A DNA stretch of 64,000 bases, from positions 1-64,000 of the forward strand of contig NZ_RJLQ01000016.1 in the NCBI RefSeq assembly GCF_003833015.1. The letters run 5' to 3'. Source of the DNA: Clostridium sp. E02 (GTDB lineage Bacteria; Bacillota; Clostridia; Lachnospirales; Lachnospiraceae). Below, piece after piece: positions 55,125 through 63,744 of the stretch. Under the pieces are notes generated by a model. It had not been told where the DNA came from. It made no database searches and saw nothing but the letters and a program-made list of their open reading frames with translations. The position numbers were made by a program, and so were the translations under genes. Every line of letters begins with the position of its first letter. Within the stretch, counting starts at the first letter, position 1.

Positions 55125-56021
55125 TCAGGTTCTGATTGAAACAAAATAACCTTCCAGTATTTCTTTTAATTTCTTCTTTTCACTCTTATTCATGGGGACC
55201 AATGGCAACCTGTAATTTTCTTTGCACAATCCAAGTATGGATAAGGCCGCTTTTACCGGTATGGGATTTACATCCATAAACATGGCATTCATCACCTTTA
55301 ACAGCTCCAACTGCATATCCCTGCTTTTCTCTATCTCCCCATCAAAAAAATAGTTGCATATCATATGCATTTCAAACGGCATTATGTTGGCAAGTACAGA
55401 AATCACACCTTTCCCACCCAGAGATAGAATGGGAACTGTCTGATCGTCATTCCCAGAGTATAGATCCAACCGATCCCCACAAAGTGCCGCCACTTTTGCA
55501 ATATGGGAAATATTTCCTCCAGCTTCCTTAATTGCTTGTATATTCGGATGTTCTGATAACTTGCGATATGTTTCCGGTTCCACATTTACTCCCGTTCTCG
55601 TGGGCACATTGTACAAAATAATTGGAATTTCCACGCTATCAGCAACCTTGGTAAAATGCTCCACCAACCCTTGTTGAGATGTCTTATTATAATAGGGGGT
55701 CACCTGTAAAAGAGCGGAAGCACCAAGTGCCTGCGCTTTCCGGGAAAGACTTACTGACCGGGTAGTTGAATTACTTCCAGTTCCTATGAGCACAGGAACT
55801 CTATGATTTACATAATGTACAACGAATTCAAATAGCTCCAGCTTCTCTTTTTCTTCCAGCGTAGCAGATTCTCCTGTGGTTCCGTTAACAAGAATGGCAT
55901 CGGTACCATTCTCAAGTTGAAATTTCAGTAACCGTTCCATAGCCGTAAAGTCTATATTACCCTGATGATCCATTGGCGTAACGATGGCTGCTGCCGAGCC
56001 TTTAAATATTGCATCTCTCAT
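55125..56021 (-). CDS. dapA: 4-hydroxy-tetrahydrodipicolinate synthase
   Basis: A 298-residue DapA: GTTGESATL, IGTGSNST, Tyr 137 in IILYNVPTRTGVN, and the Schiff-base Lys 165 in IQAIKEAGGN. It condenses pyruvate with aspartate semialdehyde, feeding lysine, peptidoglycan and dipicolinate. ATG at 56021; a TTG two codons up is not favoured. Divergent from spoVFA, which takes the same product towards dipicolinate, a fitting arrangement. There may be another dapA elsewhere in the genome. Confidence 0.93.
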   Translation of the reverse strand: MRDAIFKGSAAAIVTPMDHQGNIDFTAMERLLKFQLENGTDAILVNGTTGESATLEEKEKLELFEFVVHYVNHRVPVLIGTGSNSTTRSVSLSRKAQALGASALLQVTPYYNKTSQQGLVEHFTKVADSVEIPIILYNVPTRTGVNVEPETYRKLSEHPNIQAIKEAGGNISHIAKVAALCGDRLDLYSGNDDQTVPILSLGGKGVISVLANIMPFEMHMICNYFFDGEIEKSRDMQLELLKVMNAMFMDVNPIPVKAALSILGLCKENYRLPLVPMNKSEKKKLKEILEGYFVSIRT

Positions 56022-56139
56022 AGACAATCATTCCTAAAATAAAGGTTCCTACTAACAAAACTATGACAAACAAATCCGATTGGTACCATACACAAAACAT
56101 TTTTTTTATCATATAAACATTATAAGGAGTGATAAACGT

Positions 56140-56982
56140 ATGGTTAATTTTCTTCTTTTAGGCGGCGATGAGAGACAGCTTTATTTAAGCCGCATTTTAA
56201 AACAAAATGGTTATACCACGACTCTTCATTATGATCAAGAGGAGCCTGACTTTTCTTTGGAAAAAGCTATAGCTGACAGCAGTGTTATTGTATGTCCAGT
56301 TCCATTTACCAGAGATAAAATCAATTTGTATTCAAAACAAGGAATAAAAGATTTGGGGATTGGAAATCTGTTGAGTCTTATGTCCAGCAAACAAACATTA
56401 TTTGGAGGGAATGTCCCAGATTATGTCAAAGAGTATGCCCTAAATCACGACATAATACTCTTTGACTACATGGACCTCTTAGCCGTCCCTTTGAAAAACA
56501 CCATTGCGACCGCAGAGGGGTCTGTCGCAGAAGCCATCCGTTACAGTCCGATCTGCCTGCACCAAAGCCAGTGTTTGATTACTGGGTTTGGGAGATGTGC
56601 AAAAACCCTGGCTCTAAAACTAAAAGGACTGGATGCGCAAGTTACCATATCCGGCAGAAAAGAAAGTCAGCTGGAACTAGCAAAAGCAATGGGCTTTACC
56701 GCCCTTTCTCTGGATCATCTTAAAGATAAAATCGTAGATTTTGATTTTATCTTTAATACGGTGCCTGCGCCTATACTAGGAGAAGCACAGATACGATCCA
56801 TGAATTCTAACGTAACCATTATTGATATTGCATCCGCCCCTGGCGGTGTTGACTTTGAATTTTGCAGACAACAGGGCATACGTGCCAAACTCTGTCCTGG
56901 GCTTCCTGGTATCTATGCACCAGAAACCTCTGCTCAGATACTTTATGAAGCAATTGTTACATGTCTGCCCAAAAATGTATAA
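56140..56982 (+). CDS. spoVFA: Dipicolinate synthase subunit A
   Basis: A 280-residue sporulation protein (DpaA): MVNFLLLGGDERQLYLSRIL, VIVCPVPFTRD, ITGFGRCAKTLALKLKG with a nucleotide-binding glycine motif, and CPGLPGIYAPETSAQILYEAI. With SpoVFB it makes dipicolinic acid in the mother cell for the forespore. ATG at 56140 follows TATAAGGAGTGATAAACGT; the 20-residue longer frame is rejected. Confidence 0.92.
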   Translation: MVNFLLLGGDERQLYLSRILKQNGYTTTLHYDQEEPDFSLEKAIADSSVIVCPVPFTRDKINLYSKQGIKDLGIGNLLSLMSSKQTLFGGNVPDYVKEYALNHDIILFDYMDLLAVPLKNTIATAEGSVAEAIRYSPICLHQSQCLITGFGRCAKTLALKLKGLDAQVTISGRKESQLELAKAMGFTALSLDHLKDKIVDFDFIFNTVPAPILGEAQIRSMNSNVTIIDIASAPGGVDFEFCRQQGIRAKLCPGLPGIYAPETSAQILYEAIVTCLPKNV

Positions 56983-56999
56983 CAAAAAAGGAGTGTTCT

Positions 57000-57578
57000 A
57001 TGAAACTGGAAGGAATAAAAGCAGGCCTGGCAATTACCGGGTCCTTTTGTACTTTTGACAAAATAGAAGAACAGATTAAAGCTCTGGTGAGTCTGGGTGC
57101 GAATCTCTATCCCATTTTTTCCACCAATGTGCAGACAACGGATTCCCGATTTGGCGATACCGCTCAGTATATTGAACACATTACCTCCATAACAGGCAAC
57201 AAACCAATTCTTCGTCTGGAAGAGGCAGAACCAATCGGTCCAAAAGGATATCTGGATATTCTATTAATTGCTCCATGTACTGGAAATACTTTGGCAAAGC
57301 TGGCACACGGAATCACCGATTCTCCGGTGCTTATGGCAGCAAAAGCCCACTTAAGGAATGAGAAACCTCTGGTAATCTCACTCTCCACTAATGATGCTCT
57401 AGGAATTAACTTTAAGAACATTGGTACGTTATACAACATTAAAAATATTTATTTCGTCCCTTTTGGTCAGGATAACCCGATTAAAAAACCAAATTCTATG
57501 ATAGCTCATACCGATCGGATTCCGGAAACACTAGAATTCGCGCTGGAAGGGAAACAGATTCAACCCGTAATCTTTTAA
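57000..57578 (+). CDS. spoVFB: Dipicolinate synthase subunit B
   Basis: A 192-residue flavoprotein (DpaB): GIKAGLAITGSFCTFDKI, DILLIAPCTGNTLAKLAHGITDSPVLMAAKAHLR and FVPFGQDNPIKKPNSMIA. Ribosome site AAAAAGGAG. It overlaps nothing and follows spoVFA by 17 bases. Presence of both subunits shows an organism that makes dipicolinate by the dedicated synthase rather than the EtfA route used by some clostridia. Confidence 0.92.
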   Translation: MKLEGIKAGLAITGSFCTFDKIEEQIKALVSLGANLYPIFSTNVQTTDSRFGDTAQYIEHITSITGNKPILRLEEAEPIGPKGYLDILLIAPCTGNTLAKLAHGITDSPVLMAAKAHLRNEKPLVISLSTNDALGINFKNIGTLYNIKNIYFVPFGQDNPIKKPNSMIAHTDRIPETLEFALEGKQIQPVIF

Positions 57579-57583
57579 TATCA

Positions 57584-57630
57584 AACATAGCCTCAGAAAC
57601 CAGTTTTACGGCTTCTGAGGCTATGTTCTT
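57584..57630 (+). terminator. Terminator of spoVFA-spoVFB
   Basis: AACATAGCCTCAGAA pairs exactly with TTCTGAGGCTATGTT, a 15-bp stem, then TCTTTA. Convergent with the GNAT gene end, so probably bidirectional. Confidence 0.85.
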
Positions 57631-58163
57631 TATGGATTTCTCCCTGAGTAAATCCGGTTCTTATAATCCCAAAACTCTGCAGGATTCTCCTGGTTATAGC
57701 TCATTAGATGATGGGTTCGTGATGTATCATAGATTTTAAATCCATGCTTTAAATAAGAACGAACCATAGAATCCGTTTGATAAACCATCAATAATACAGG
57801 CTTTCCTGTTATCTGTGATAAACCAGTAATCCAATCAATCAGGTAATCGATTATTTCTTGATTCTGGTCCGGTTGAAGCATAAGTATCGTAAACTCACTG
57901 ATCTGATCCGGCTGTTCCTTATAGAACAAAAATCCAATGGTTGTGTCTCCTTTTAATATCTTTTGAAAACTGGCATTCATTTGCAATCTATGAAATAAAT
58001 CAGTACCAATAATATCCTGAATCTGATCCAGCCAGCCCCCATTATACAAATCAATAACTTGTTTGAAGCTGGCTCTACGAATTCTTTTGAATTCTTCCAG
58101 ATCCTGCCCTGTAACATTTTGAATAGAATAACCCTGATTTTTTAAGTTATCTGGTAATTCCAT
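57630..58163 (-). CDS. GNAT-family acetyltransferase
   Basis: A 177-residue GNAT-like protein: IGFLFYKEQPDQISEFTILMLQPDQNQEIIDYLIDWI resembles the central strand region of acetyltransferases, and the LMVYQTDSMVRSYLKHGFKIYDTSRTHHLMSY tail fits the C-terminal strand-helix-strand. ATG at 58163 after AGGAGGAGAGCAC; the longer frame is rejected. The acetyl-CoA loop is weak. Substrate unknown. Confidence 0.65.
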   Translation of the reverse strand: MELPDNLKNQGYSIQNVTGQDLEEFKRIRRASFKQVIDLYNGGWLDQIQDIIGTDLFHRLQMNASFQKILKGDTTIGFLFYKEQPDQISEFTILMLQPDQNQEIIDYLIDWITGLSQITGKPVLLMVYQTDSMVRSYLKHGFKIYDTSRTHHLMSYNQENPAEFWDYKNRIYSGRNP

Positions 58164-58283
58164 GTGCTCTCCTCCTGGTCTACAGCCAGCCGTCTTACAA
58201 ATCGACTTATGACAGTAATTGAATGAACTGATTCTTACTATCATTCTATTCCAGGCAGATAGATAAATATTACCCCATGTCTT

Positions 58284-59132
58284 TTATCCCCGTCCATTGC
58301 TTTTGCAAATCAAGATTTTATTTGTTACATAACGTTTTACCAACTCTCTTCCCATTTCTCCATAAATTTTAGGATCAATGACAGACCGGTCTTCATCGAG
58401 AATCTGTCGAACCCCCTGACTGTATGCAATTCGTAAATCCGTAGCGTAGTTCACCTTACAGATTCCTTCCTCAATACAGGATCGCACCGTCTCATCATTC
58501 ACCCCACTGGTACCATGAAGCACCAGCGGAACGGTAACTTTCTTTTTAATCTCTTTTAAGAGATCGATTCTTATATCCGGAGTCCCTTTGTAGATTCCAT
58601 GGGCGGTTCCAATTGATACTGCAAGAGAATCAATTCCAGTTAAAATCACAAAATATTCAGCTTCCTCTGGTGAGGTAAGCCCACTGCTTCCACCTTCTAA
58701 GTGATCCTCTTTTCCTCCCACACGTCCAAGTTCCCCTTCCACGGGAATGTGACATTGCCGGCATACGCTTACCACCCGCTTTGTCATTGCCGCATTGACT
58801 TCCAGTACTTCCTGAGAGCCATCAATCATAATAGACGTGTAGCCCTCCCGTAATGCCTGAATTGCCAGTTTAAAGCTATTACCATGATCCAAATGAAGCG
58901 CCACCGGAACACTTGCCCGTTCTGCTGCTGCTTTCACACTTGCATAATATTGATTCAGCCCACCATAATCCACCGTAGATGGCGTTGTCTGTAATATAAC
59001 AGGGGAGTGAAGGGTTTCCGCCGCCTCAATAACACCCATAACCATTTCCATATTTTCTACATTAAAAGCGCCAACTCCATAATGCTTTATCTGTGCATCC
59101 AGTAACATATCTTTTGTAGTAACCAACGACAT
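58284..59132 (-). CDS. Class II fructose/tagatose-bisphosphate aldolase
   Basis: A 282-residue class II aldolase of the GatY/KbaY/Fba type. AAGAFNVENMEMVMG-like (GVGAFNVENMEMVMG) start, HLDHGNSF with zinc-binding His residues, VEGELGRVGGKED with the catalytic Glu-containing region, VSIGTAHGIYKG and LVLHGTSGVND are its signatures. It splits a ketose-1,6-bisphosphate to DHAP and glyceraldehyde-3-P. It is last of the fru-type operon, so fructose- or tagatose-derived bisphosphate is its substrate. Confidence 0.88.
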   Translation of the reverse strand: MSLVTTKDMLLDAQIKHYGVGAFNVENMEMVMGVIEAAETLHSPVILQTTPSTVDYGGLNQYYASVKAAAERASVPVALHLDHGNSFKLAIQALREGYTSIMIDGSQEVLEVNAAMTKRVVSVCRQCHIPVEGELGRVGGKEDHLEGGSSGLTSPEEAEYFVILTGIDSLAVSIGTAHGIYKGTPDIRIDLLKEIKKKVTVPLVLHGTSGVNDETVRSCIEEGICKVNYATDLRIAYSQGVRQILDEDRSVIDPKIYGEMGRELVKRYVTNKILICKSNGRG

Positions 59133-59141
59133 AGTTCTCTC

Positions 59142-60989
59142 CTATTCCTGTGAAAGTAGTTTAACAACTTCTTTTTTCGACGTACATTTCTTTAGGCGCT
59201 CATACAACGCAGGTTCCATTAATTTCTGCGACAACTCAGACAATAACTTTAAATGAATCTCTTCTTCCTTTTCACTCGCAGCAATCATAAAAACCGCTGA
59301 TACCGGTTCCCGATCCACAGAATCAAAGACAATTCCTCTCTTAGACAAGCCAACCGCTACTCCGGATCGAATTACAGACTTAGATTTTGCATGAGGAATG
59401 GCGATCCCACCCCCAAATGCAGTGGAAGAAATCGACTCTCGCTCTAAGATGTCTTTTTTAAATGCGGCTCTATCGTTGATGACTCCATCTGTGTAAAGCA
59501 TTTGGATCATTTCGTCAATTACTTCTTCTTTTTGAGTCTTTTTAAGAGAAAGGCATACGATTTCTTCCCGATACATTGGTTCTGGCAAAGGCAGACTGCC
59601 TGCTTTCTCTGCGTTTTCCTCTTCACTTAAAACAACTGGAGTTACCATAAGATATAAGAAAGCTCCTATGAAAGAACCCAGCAGGATACAGGCAACCCAT
59701 GCAATTGGTTTATTCACCAATCCCAAAATTAAAAATCCCCCATGAGGTGCCGGAACCTCAATTTTTAATAGGTAGGTAGCAACTGCTGATATGGAAGATC
59801 CCACCATTAAAATAGGAATTACCTTTAACGGATTCTTGGCTGCAAATGGTATGGCACCTTCCGTGATGTGGGTTGATCCCAGTATGTAATTAATGAGTGC
59901 CGCTGTCCGGTCCTCCTTCGAAAATCGATTTTTCTTAAGAGTAGCAGCAATTGCAAATACAAGAGGCGGAGTGATACAGGCAGCTGACACACCAGCCATA
60001 AAAAAGGCATTCCCCTGTGAAAGCAAAACTGTCCCGGTTACATAAGCGGCTTTGTTCACTGGACCACCCATATCAAACGCACTCATACAGCCAATTACAA
60101 TTCCCAAAAGAACCGGACTGGTGTTTTGAATCTTTGATAACCCTGTCATCATAAATTGATTCAATGCCGCACACGGCTGGCTAAATAGCATCATTATGAT
60201 ACCCACCCCACCAACCGTAACAATGGGGACAATAAAAATTGATTTCAGCCCTTCTAGCTGCCTTGGCAGTCCTTTTAGCGCCTGAACTACAAAAAGCGCC
60301 AGATAACCAGCAAGAAAACCGGCAATGATTCCTCCCAAAAATCCAGAATCAGTATTTGCTGCAATCATACCACCCACCATTCCAGCGATCAGACCAGGAC
60401 GTCCCCCAATCGACTGGGCAATAAATGCGCTAAGAACCGGAACCATAAGCCCCATCGAATACCCGCCCACAGATTTTAGCAGCGCCGCAATGCGGTTGTA
60501 TTGTTCCGATGCCGGATCAAAAGAATAAATTCCCCAGAGAAATGAAATAGCCGTCAAAACACCTCCTGCCACAACAAAGGGCAGCATATGGGACACTCCA
60601 TTCATCAAATGGGTATAAATCTGATGCACTCCATGAAGATTCTTCTGCTTCCTTTCATTTGTACTTCTAACCCCACCTCGAACCGGCACATTTCCTTCTA
60701 AACAGGTTTGAATCAGTTCTTCTGCTTTGCTGACTCCCTGAGAAACCGATACGACTAAAACCGGTTTTCCATTGAATCGGTCTAAATCCACCGATTTGTC
60801 ACTGGCAACGATAACAGCATCTGCCCCTAAGATGTCCTCCTCTGTCAATGGATGTTCAACCCCTATGGCTCCATTGGTCTCAACTTTAATCTCGCATCCC
60901 AGTTTTTTGGCTGCCACCTTTAAGGCTTTTTCTGCCATAAACGTATGGGCAATCCCTGTGGGACACCCCGTTACTCCAAGTATTCTCAT
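59142..60989 (-). CDS. fruA: Fructose-class PTS EIIBCA
   Basis: A 615-residue fused permease: EIIB with phospho-Cys 9 in GVTGCPTGIAHT, EIIC with SHMLPFVVAGG and MGGPVNKAAY, and a C-terminal EIIA with phospho-His near 533 in GGIAIPHAKSK. Domain order B-C-A. It imports and phosphorylates fructose or a similar ketose at C1. The ATG at 60989 has GGTGG with good spacing; two codons upstream an in-frame ATG overlaps the fruK stop. Follows fruK. Confidence 0.92.
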   Translation of the reverse strand: MRILGVTGCPTGIAHTFMAEKALKVAAKKLGCEIKVETNGAIGVEHPLTEEDILGADAVIVASDKSVDLDRFNGKPVLVVSVSQGVSKAEELIQTCLEGNVPVRGGVRSTNERKQKNLHGVHQIYTHLMNGVSHMLPFVVAGGVLTAISFLWGIYSFDPASEQYNRIAALLKSVGGYSMGLMVPVLSAFIAQSIGGRPGLIAGMVGGMIAANTDSGFLGGIIAGFLAGYLALFVVQALKGLPRQLEGLKSIFIVPIVTVGGVGIIMMLFSQPCAALNQFMMTGLSKIQNTSPVLLGIVIGCMSAFDMGGPVNKAAYVTGTVLLSQGNAFFMAGVSAACITPPLVFAIAATLKKNRFSKEDRTAALINYILGSTHITEGAIPFAAKNPLKVIPILMVGSSISAVATYLLKIEVPAPHGGFLILGLVNKPIAWVACILLGSFIGAFLYLMVTPVVLSEEENAEKAGSLPLPEPMYREEIVCLSLKKTQKEEVIDEMIQMLYTDGVINDRAAFKKDILERESISSTAFGGGIAIPHAKSKSVIRSGVAVGLSKRGIVFDSVDREPVSAVFMIAASEKEEEIHLKLLSELSQKLMEPALYERLKKCTSKKEVVKLLSQE

Positions 60990-60991
60990 AC

Positions 60992-61912
60992 TCATTCCAC
61001 CTTTCGTACCAATATTTCTTTTTGATATTCATGGACCCGATCCATACGTCCCAGCCCATTGCTTTCTGCTACATTAGCCCCCACTGCAGCGGAACGTTTT
61101 AACGCTGCCTCTATGTTATCTGGTTTCTCTAGCCATACGCTTAGAAACCCCGCGAGGGAAGCATCTCCGGCACAGGCAGAGCTAATCTGGATGATTTCTT
61201 TGGTCCCTGCACCGTATATGGATTTGCCATTATAAAAATAAGAGCCACGTTCCCCAAGGGTTAAGAGAACATTCTGGGCTCCATTCTCATGGAGAAAATG
61301 CAGAGTATCTTTGATATCTTCCTCATCTCTCATAACAATCCCAAAGATATCTTGTATCTCTTCGTCGTTTGGTTTGATGAGAAAGGGACGATACTCCATC
61401 AGCTTCTTTAGATAGGAAGAACTAATATCCAAGATAACTTTGGTTTTCTTTGTCTGGCAAATCTCCATTATTTCATCGTAAAACGAATTCTCCATTCCTT
61501 TCGAAAGGCTCCCACTGACCACTAACGTATCTAGGTCATCAAGCCCATCTATCATCATACACATATCCCTTTGCTTATTGGGGGGTACATATGCCCCTTC
61601 ATTTACAAATTTATATTCCTCCTTTCCATCATTTAAAAAAATATTGATTCTGGTTGTATCCTCTACCCAAATGGGATATGTTTTAATATAATTTTCTTTC
61701 GTATTCTCGATGATGTACTGTCCCGAAAAGTCTCCGAAAAAGCCTAAAACTGCAGACTCAGTGGCAAAACGTCTCAAGCAATAACTTACATTCAGTCCTT
61801 TTCCATTGGGTGTGTAAACCGCATCAAAGGTTCGGTTTACTACTCTTCCATAAATCCCATGGGAATGAAGATTCACATCAATTGCAGGGTTTGTTGTTAA
61901 CGTATAGATCAT
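60992..61912 (-). CDS. fruK: 1-phosphofructokinase (PfkB family)
   Basis: A 306-residue PfkB kinase: NPAIDVNLH, GGKGLNVS-like (PNGKGLNVSYCLRRF), VVSGSL, LIKPNDEEI and the ATP site. The second signature region reads SACAGDASLAGF, in which GAGDS is changed to CAGDA; the catalytic Asp is retained. It phosphorylates fructose-1-P or tagatose-6-P-like substrate to the bisphosphate. First structural gene of the fru-type operon; a TGAAAA-TC-TTTTCA palindrome lies upstream. Confidence 0.9.
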   Translation of the reverse strand: MIYTLTTNPAIDVNLHSHGIYGRVVNRTFDAVYTPNGKGLNVSYCLRRFATESAVLGFFGDFSGQYIIENTKENYIKTYPIWVEDTTRINIFLNDGKEEYKFVNEGAYVPPNKQRDMCMMIDGLDDLDTLVVSGSLSKGMENSFYDEIMEICQTKKTKVILDISSSYLKKLMEYRPFLIKPNDEEIQDIFGIVMRDEEDIKDTLHFLHENGAQNVLLTLGERGSYFYNGKSIYGAGTKEIIQISSACAGDASLAGFLSVWLEKPDNIEAALKRSAAVGANVAESNGLGRMDRVHEYQKEILVRKVE

Positions 61913-61983
61913 GTTCCCACCTCACTTATTCATTTGCTGATTCCTATTGTTCGATTCAATTTCTATTATAGACATCCGCTGAA

Positions 61984-61997
61984 TGAAAATCTTTTCA
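61984..61997. promoter_or_regulatory. Palindromic operator candidate upstream of fruK
   Basis: TGAAAATCTTTTCA is a perfect six-base inverted repeat around a two-base centre, between the regulator stop and fruK start, about 20 bases before a TATAAT on the minus strand. It fits the TGAAA...TTTCA core reported for RpiR/MurR regulators. Confidence 0.5.
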
Positions 61998-62079
61998 GAA
62001 ACTGAAAACAATGGGGGTAAAGATACCTTCTAGCGCTTTTTCATTTTCAAAAAGAAACTGGTTAAGCAAACGAGTGGAG

Positions 62080-62820
62080 TTAAGACTCTGCTGATATGTA
62101 ATCGATGATAATTCTGCAAATCATGTAAAGTGCAATTCTTGAGGAAACTTCAAATTCTTTGATGGCATGGTGCGAATGTTTGTATCCAACAAGGGTATGT
62201 CTGCTATAGGCAATTAGTTCAGAGTTTGGGTTGCAGCAACAGGTTATGACACAGTTTCCCTTCTGACTGGCAGTGATCGCCGATGTAATGAGTTCCTTCG
62301 TTTTTCCATTCAAAGACAGCAAAAACAACACATCCTGTTGTTCTAGCTTTGCCGCTTTAATCTGCATAATATTGGGGTCATCCGTGAAAAAAACATCATA
62401 ATTAAGCAGCTGTAGCTTTAAAGAAAATTCCTGCCCCACATACGTCGTCAGACCTCTTGCAAAAACAGAGATCTGGCGAGCGGATTTTAAGCAATTAATT
62501 ATGGTTAGAATATCAGTAAGTGATATTTGCTCCTGAACGGCCTGCGCCTCGATCAAGGTCTTATTAAAAAGTTCGTTCATATTCTGAATTTCTTTGTTCT
62601 TTACTTGGTTGCCGCACCGGTATCTTAGTTCATGGAATCCATTGAGCCCACACTTACGTATCGCTCTGGAAACGGTAGAAGGCGAGGAATACGTATCAAA
62701 TGCAATGTCTACAATTGATAGCTCCGGAAGCATATCCTCATGACTGTTGATAAACTGAATAATTGACCGTTCTGTTTTTGTTAAATTCTCTATCATCTTC
62801 GTATTAATGGAAATAATCAC
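62080..62820 (-). CDS. RpiR/MurR-family transcriptional regulator
   Basis: A 246-residue regulator with an N-terminal HTH (TKTERSIIQFINSHEDMLPELSIVDIAFDTYSSPSTVSRAIRKCGLNGFHELRYRC) and a SIS domain (DILTIINCLKSARQISVFARGLTTYVGQEFSLKL; DVLFLLSLNGKTKELITSAIT). GTG at 62820 with GGGGGGACTTAC ahead is chosen; the ATG at 62859 lacks a ribosome site. It is upstream of fruK in the same direction and probably controls the fru-type operon with a sugar phosphate as effector. Confidence 0.85.
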   Translation of the reverse strand: MIISINTKMIENLTKTERSIIQFINSHEDMLPELSIVDIAFDTYSSPSTVSRAIRKCGLNGFHELRYRCGNQVKNKEIQNMNELFNKTLIEAQAVQEQISLTDILTIINCLKSARQISVFARGLTTYVGQEFSLKLQLLNYDVFFTDDPNIMQIKAAKLEQQDVLFLLSLNGKTKELITSAITASQKGNCVITCCCNPNSELIAYSRHTLVGYKHSHHAIKEFEVSSRIALYMICRIIIDYISAES

Positions 62821-62868
62821 GTAAGTCCCCCCAGGTATATGTGATGAAAAGAGTTGCATTATTGCTAC

Positions 62869-63075
62869 TTATGTACGAAAAAAAATATTGATTGCCTCAT
62901 CCTTGCTTAGTGGAATGGCTTTCACAATATTGTTCATCTCTTCTACCGTAAATGTATTCCCTTTGCGTTTCATCTTCCGATAAAAGGTACATCGGTTCAT
63001 TCCTATGGCATCTGCGATTGCTTCCTGGGTGGTACCAGCCTCTACAATCTTGCCTTTTAACATTTGTGTATTCAA
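62869..63075 (-). CDS. Small HTH protein (Cro/XRE-like)
   Basis: A 68-residue protein that is little more than one HTH: TTQEAIADAIGMNRCTFYRKMKRKGNTFTVEEMNNIVKAIPLSKDEAINIFF. Like phage Cro or anti-repressor proteins. GGGAGG is eight bases before a TTG at 63075, so TTG is favoured over the ATG four codons later. It diverges from the XRE genes, and a TTGCATTTATGC half-site upstream resembles their palindrome, suggesting cross-control. Confidence 0.75.
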   Translation of the reverse strand: MNTQMLKGKIVEAGTTQEAIADAIGMNRCTFYRKMKRKGNTFTVEEMNNIVKAIPLSKDEAINIFFRT

Positions 63076-63120
63076 AGTGCCAACCTCCCGTTAGTTGCAT
63101 TTATGCTATTTCATAGTATA

Positions 63121-63149
63121 AGGATAGCCCATGAAGGATGAAATGTCAA
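63121..63149 (-). promoter_or_regulatory. Promoter of the small HTH gene
   Basis: TTGACA (63149-63144), 17 bases, TATCCT (63126-63121). Leader includes the TTGCATTTATGC half-site at about 63093-63104. Confidence 0.5.
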
Positions 63150-63180
63150 CACTGGAATCGCAGATACGCACCTTTTGAAC

Positions 63181-63210
63181 GTTGCAAATATGCAACATTA
63201 ATGCTATGAT
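63181..63210 (+). promoter_or_regulatory. Promoter/operator of the first XRE gene
   Basis: TTGCAA (63182-63187), 17-base spacer, TATGAT (63205-63210). The palindrome GTTGCAAATATGCAAC (63181-63196) covers the -35 box, so a bound dimer would block transcription. Same at 63696-63725 for the second gene. Confidence 0.65.
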
Positions 63211-63226
63211 ACAGGTAGGAGGGTTT

Positions 63227-63685
63227 ATGATGTCTAATACTGGTCAAAGAATAAAGGAAAGAAGAAAACAGTTAGCGCTAAGTGCGGATAATGTTGCAGA
63301 TCTACTGGGTGTCTCTAGATCTACCATATTCCGATATGAAAGCGGACATATAGAGAAAGTCCCTGCAAACGTTTTAGAAAAATTGGCTGAAATTTTGAAT
63401 ACCACCCCTGCTTATCTTATGGGTTGGAAGGATGAATATAACTATCCTCATCAAACCATTTCTTCTAATGAAAGGAACGCAATGTTCTTAAGGGAATCTT
63501 TTGACGACAGTTATCACACGAAGGACTGTTTCTGTTTTCAAAACAATACGATGATGCCAAGTGACCGTACGAATATCAATGATATCATTAAACGTTATCT
63601 AAGCCTTACGGATATTGGGAAAAAGAAAGCCTCTGATTATATTACCGATTTATCAGAGCAGTCCAAATACAAGCGTCCACACTAA
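63227..63685 (+). CDS. XRE-family regulator, first tandem copy
   Basis: A 152-residue regulator with an N-terminal XRE HTH (RIKERRKQLALSADNVADLLGVSRSTIFRYESGHIEKVP, then LEKLAEILNTTPAYLMGW) and a short C-terminal tail with no LexA/peptidase catalytic residues. Two ATGs follow AGGAGGGTTT; the first, at 63227, is used. Start and promoter copied in the next gene. Its operator-promoter overlap predicts self-repression. Confidence 0.85.
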   Translation: MMSNTGQRIKERRKQLALSADNVADLLGVSRSTIFRYESGHIEKVPANVLEKLAEILNTTPAYLMGWKDEYNYPHQTISSNERNAMFLRESFDDSYHTKDCFCFQNNTMMPSDRTNINDIIKRYLSLTDIGKKKASDYITDLSEQSKYKRPH

Positions 63686-63695
63686 CCTCCAATTG

Positions 63696-63725
63696 GTTGC
63701 AAATATGCAACGCCAATGCTATGAT
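63696..63725 (+). promoter_or_regulatory. Promoter/operator of the second XRE gene
   Basis: GTTGCAAATATGCAAC palindrome (63696-63711) over TTGCAA (63697-63702); 17 bases to TATGAT (63720-63725). The region is a duplicated copy of 63181-63210. Confidence 0.65.
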
Positions 63726-63744
63726 AGATACAGGAGGATTCATT

